Assembly (NCBI GenBank): GCA_025464975.1
Contig: JAODMT010000018.1
Span: forward strand, 1-37,585
DNA from: Microbacteriaceae bacterium
GTDB lineage: Bacteria > Actinomycetota > Actinomycetes > Actinomycetales > Microbacteriaceae
DNA: 37,585 nt
Reading direction: 5' to 3'
Part shown: piece after piece, positions 35,420 to 37,585 of the stretch
Position numbering within the stretch: the stretch's first letter is position 1
Layout of the letters: every line of letters starts with the position of its first letter
The notes under the pieces: model-generated
Seen by the model: only the letters and a program-made list of their open reading frames with translations
The model's database searches: none
What the model was told of the DNA's origin: nothing
Position numbers and translations under genes: made by a program

Positions 35420-35439
35420 GGTGGCCCTTTCGGGCCACC
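35420..35439 (-). terminator. Hairpin in the secY leader
   Basis: An 8-bp perfect stem (35420-35427 with 35432-35439) and a four-base loop, about 33 bases before the secY start. No T-tract follows, so attenuation or a processing site is possible rather than full termination. Confidence 0.35.
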
Positions 35440-35463
35440 TCAAGCGACTTAGACAAAAGTCGT

Positions 35464-35485
35464 TCCGGGCGATTACTCGCCCGGA
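35464..35485 (-). terminator. Hairpin just after rplO
   Basis: A 9-bp perfect stem (TCCGGGCGA with TCGCCCGGA) and a TTAC loop, 5 bases after the rplO stop. On the minus strand it is followed by ACGACTTTTGTC, a short T run, so it could be a partial terminator between the ribosomal genes and secY. Confidence 0.5.
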
Positions 35486-35490
35486 CGACC

Positions 35491-36063
35491 TCAGTTTACG
35501 GAGCCGCCGGCTGCAACGATCTTCTGCTCCGCGGAGCCAGAGACCTTGTCTACTGCAACGTTGAGCTTAACCGCAATGTCGCCCTGCCCAAGAACCTTGA
35601 CCTTCTCGTTCTTGCGCACAGCGCCCTTGGCGACCAGGTCAGTGATCGTGACGTCACCGCCGGCCGGGTAGAGCTCGGCTAGCTTTTCCAGGTTTACAAC
35701 CTGGTACTCGACGCGGAACGGGTTCTTGAACCCGCGCAGCTTCGGGGTACGCATGATGCTGTTCAGGTTTCCACCCTCGAGCCCGACGCGAACCTGGTAG
35801 CGAGCCTTGGTCCCCTTGGTTCCGCGACCCGCGGTCTTACCCTTGGATCCCTCACCGCGGCCGACTCGCATGCGGTCCTTCTTCGCGCCGGGGGCCGGGC
35901 GAAGGTGGTGCATCTTGAGAACCTGCGGGCGCGCTTCGACGACGGCCTCAGCGGCCTTCTTCGGGGCGGCAGCGGCCTTCGGAGCCTTCGGGGCGGCGGC
36001 CTTGGAGGTCGTCGCCTTCTTGGCGGCTGCGGCGGGCTTGTCTGCCTTCGTTTCTTCAGCCAT
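35491..36063 (-). CDS. rplO: 50S ribosomal protein L15
   Basis: A 50S assembly protein. The conserved core starts [20 protein letters not shown], then [19 protein letters not shown] and [20 protein letters not shown]. The 190 residues exceed the usual ~145 because of a 48-residue N-terminal extension made almost only of Ala, Lys, Pro and Glu. The ATG overlaps the rpmD stop by one base. It is part of rpsE-rpmD-rplO. Confidence 0.96.
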   Translation of the reverse strand: MAEETKADKPAAAAKKATTSKAAAPKAPKAAAAPKKAAEAVVEARPQVLKMHHLRPAPGAKKDRMRVGRGEGSKGKTAGRGTKGTKARYQVRVGLEGGNLNSIMRTPKLRGFKNPFRVEYQVVNLEKLAELYPAGGDVTITDLVAKGAVRKNEKVKVLGQGDIAVKLNVAVDKVSGSAEQKIVAAGGSVN

Positions 36064-36248
36064 TAGTCAATCTCCTCGACCTTGACCAGGTGAGCGACGG
36101 TGCGAACGTAGCCGCGGTTCTGCGAGGTGTCCTCGCGAACCACGACGTCGCCGATGCGGTGGAGCCCAAGGCTCCGCAGCGTGTCGCGCTGGTTCTGCTT
36201 CTCACTAATTTTGGACTTGATCTGGGTTACCTTCAGGCGACCAGCCAT
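36063..36248 (-). CDS. rpmD: 50S ribosomal protein L30
   Basis: A 61-residue ferredoxin-like 50S protein: [36 protein letters not shown] and [15 protein letters not shown] match the bacterial short L30 type. The ATG overlaps the rpsE stop by one base, and its own stop overlaps the rplO ATG. Confidence 0.96.
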   Translation of the reverse strand: MAGRLKVTQIKSKISEKQNQRDTLRSLGLHRIGDVVVREDTSQNRGYVRTVAHLVKVEEID

Positions 36249-36970
36249 CAGACACCTGCCTTTGCGTCAGCCTGGGCACGCAGCAGTCGCGGCGGGGCGA
36301 CGTCCTCGAGCGAGAGGCCACGACGTGCGGCGACCGCACTCGGCTCCTCGAGCTGCTTGAGCGCAGCCACGGTTGCGTGCACGATGTTGATCGTGTTGGA
36401 CGATCCGAGCGACTTGCTCAGAACGTCGTGGATGCCGGCGCACTCCAGTACGGCACGCACCGGTCCACCGGCGATAACACCGGTACCAGCGGATGCCGGA
36501 CGGAGCAGAACGACTCCGGCAGCGGCCTCACCCTGCACGTTGTGCGGGATGGTGACGCCGACGCGAGGAACGCGGAAGAAGTTCTTCTTCGCCTCCTCGA
36601 CGCCCTTGGAGATCGCGGTAGGCACCTCGCGGGCCTTGCCGTATCCGACGCCGACCAGTCCATTGCCGTCGCCGACGACGACGAGCGCGGTGAAGCTGAA
36701 GCGACGACCACCCTTGACGACCTTGGACACGCGGTTGATGGTGACAACGCGCTCGAGGAACTGGCTCTTTTCGGAGTCACGGCTCCCGCGCTGCTGGTTG
36801 GGGTTGCGCTCGCGTCCACCACGACGGGCCTCGCGAGGCTCGTTGGCGGCCGCCTCAGTTGCGGCGGCAGTCTCGACGACCTGCACGGTCGGCTCTGCCT
36901 CGGTTGCCACAGTGTCGGTTGCCACAGACGGCTCCTTGCTTGTGTTAGATGCTTTGGTTGTGTCGCTCAC
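36248..36970 (-). CDS. rpsE: 30S ribosomal protein S5
   Basis: A 30S protein involved in decoding fidelity. The core has [40 protein letters not shown] and [20 protein letters not shown]. At 240 residues it is longer than E. coli S5 (167): about 65 extra N-terminal residues rich in Thr, Glu and Ala precede the core, as in other Actinobacteria. The start is GTG, overlapping the rplR stop as GTGA. Confidence 0.96.
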   Translation of the reverse strand: MSDTTKASNTSKEPSVATDTVATEAEPTVQVVETAAATEAAANEPREARRGGRERNPNQQRGSRDSEKSQFLERVVTINRVSKVVKGGRRFSFTALVVVGDGNGLVGVGYGKAREVPTAISKGVEEAKKNFFRVPRVGVTIPHNVQGEAAAGVVLLRPASAGTGVIAGGPVRAVLECAGIHDVLSKSLGSSNTINIVHATVAALKQLEEPSAVAARRGLSLEDVAPPRLLRAQADAKAGV

Positions 36971-37338
36971 AGGTCCAGTCCACCCTCTCGAGCTCCCTCG
37001 GCGATAGCAGCGACGCGTCCCGCGTACTTGCTTCCACCACGGTCGAATACGACAGCTTCAATGCCGGCCTTCTTCGCACGCTCGGCGACGAGCTCGCCGA
37101 CCTTGCGAGCCTTGGCCGTCTTGTCACCGTCGAAGGTGCGCAGGTCGGCCTCGAGGGTCGACGCGGAGGCGAGGGTGAAACCCTTGCTGTCGTCGACGAC
37201 CTGCACGAAGACGTGGCGGGCCGAACGGGTGACCACGAGACGCGGTCGAAGTTCGGTGCCGACGATCTTCTTGCGAAGACGTGCGTGCCTGCGGCCCTTT
37301 GCGGCCGACTTGCTCTTGCCTCTAGTTCCGAGAGCCAT
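36967..37338 (-). CDS. rplR: 50S ribosomal protein L18
   Basis: A 5S rRNA-binding protein of the central protuberance. The 123 residues have the basic N-terminus [35 protein letters not shown], and the C-terminal [20 protein letters not shown] with AREGGLDL, all diagnostic. The ATG lies 2 bases after the rplF stop. Confidence 0.97.
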   Translation of the reverse strand: MALGTRGKSKSAAKGRRHARLRKKIVGTELRPRLVVTRSARHVFVQVVDDSKGFTLASASTLEADLRTFDGDKTAKARKVGELVAERAKKAGIEAVVFDRGGSKYAGRVAAIAEGAREGGLDL

Positions 37339-37340
37339 GT

Positions 37341-37585
37341 CTACTTACCACTCTTTCCGGCCTTGCGGCGGACTACCTCGCCTGCGTAGCGAACGCCCTT
37401 GCCCTTATAGGGTTCCGGCTTGCGCAGCTTACGAATGTTGGCGGCAACTTCTCCGACAGCCTGCTTGTCGATGCCATGCACCGTCAGCTTGTTGTTGCCT
37501 TCGACGGCAAAGGAGATGCCTGCGGGGGGATCGACCGTGATCGAGTGCGAGAAACCAAGAGCGAACTCGATCGAGCTGCCCTTCG
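37341..37585 (-). CDS. rplF: 50S ribosomal protein L6 (3' part only)
   Basis: The last 80 codons of L6, found by translating the window edge; the start lies beyond base 37585. It shows the second repeat of the L6 fold: [40 protein letters not shown] and the family C-terminus [20 protein letters not shown] ending KAGKSGK. It precedes rplR in the standard spc operon order. Confidence 0.95.
   Translation of the reverse strand, partial: KGSSIEFALGFSHSITVDPPAGISFAVEGNNKLTVHGIDKQAVGEVAANIRKLRKPEPYKGKGVRYAGEVVRRKAGKSGK

Noticed and set aside
35388-35456. Upstream extension of SecY by 23 residues
   Set aside because: The added residues match nothing in SecY, there is no ribosome-binding site, and an AGGAGG sits exactly before the GTG at 35387.

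Overview
The window is a compact, high-GC chromosomal segment. Gene content and gene order point to an actinobacterium, most likely of the family Microbacteriaceae. The clues are the GuaB3 paralogue beside guaB, a LigC-type ATP-dependent DNA ligase, a separate LigD-type polymerase domain, lysine/alanine- and acid-rich tails on ribosomal proteins, GTG/TTG starts and many apparently leaderless genes. The family assignment is inferred, not computed. Almost all genes lie on the minus strand, so biologically the window reads from right to left.

Right end (37585 to 32618): the tail of the spc ribosomal operon, rplF (partial), rplR, rpsE, rpmD, rplO, secY, adk, map. Next comes a mannitol block (32488 to 24883): a plus-strand MtlR-type PRD regulator diverging from a minus-strand operon that encodes an orphan PTS IIB, HPr, enzyme I, mannitol IICB, mannitol IIA and mannitol-1-phosphate dehydrogenase. 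This is a complete phosphorelay plus catabolic enzyme under one regulator, placed between map and infA, which are neighbours in many bacteria. The alpha operon follows (24673 to 21421): infA, rpmJ, rpsM, rpsK, rpoA, rplQ. There is no rpsD; its usual place holds palindromic repeats.

Middle (21363 to 17375): a small accessory block between rplQ and truA. It holds a tandem GNAT acetyltransferase, a nucleotidyltransferase, a LigD-type polymerase/primase domain and a LigC-type DNA ligase. The last two converge with overlapping stop codons. After it come truA, rplM, rpsI and glmM; coaA on the plus strand; and a tightly overlapping operon glmS-acpS-alr-tsaE-tsaB-rimI-tsaD. That operon joins cell-wall precursor supply (GlmS, Alr), acyl-carrier-protein activation (AcpS), the tRNA t6A enzymes (TsaE, TsaB, TsaD) and an N-acetyltransferase (RimI).

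Left end: a small DUF4190-type membrane protein, a plus-strand methyltransferase diverging from groES across two CIRCE heat-shock operators, a strong intrinsic terminator, a RarD-type permease, guaB and guaB3 (separated by a gap built of tandem repeats), and the 5' part of glpD.

I found no integrated phage, insertion sequence, CRISPR array, rRNA or tRNA. The most interesting non-textbook signals are: a recurrent leaderless promoter arrangement at most transcription-unit heads; a family of palindromic GGTCGAGTAGC...CGTATCGAGACC repeats; a hexanucleotide repeat that sets the linker length of the mannitol permease; an orphan IIB overlapping the HPr gene; direct repeats flanking the GNAT gene and the truA-ligC gap; and a tandem duplication of the 3' end of guaB.
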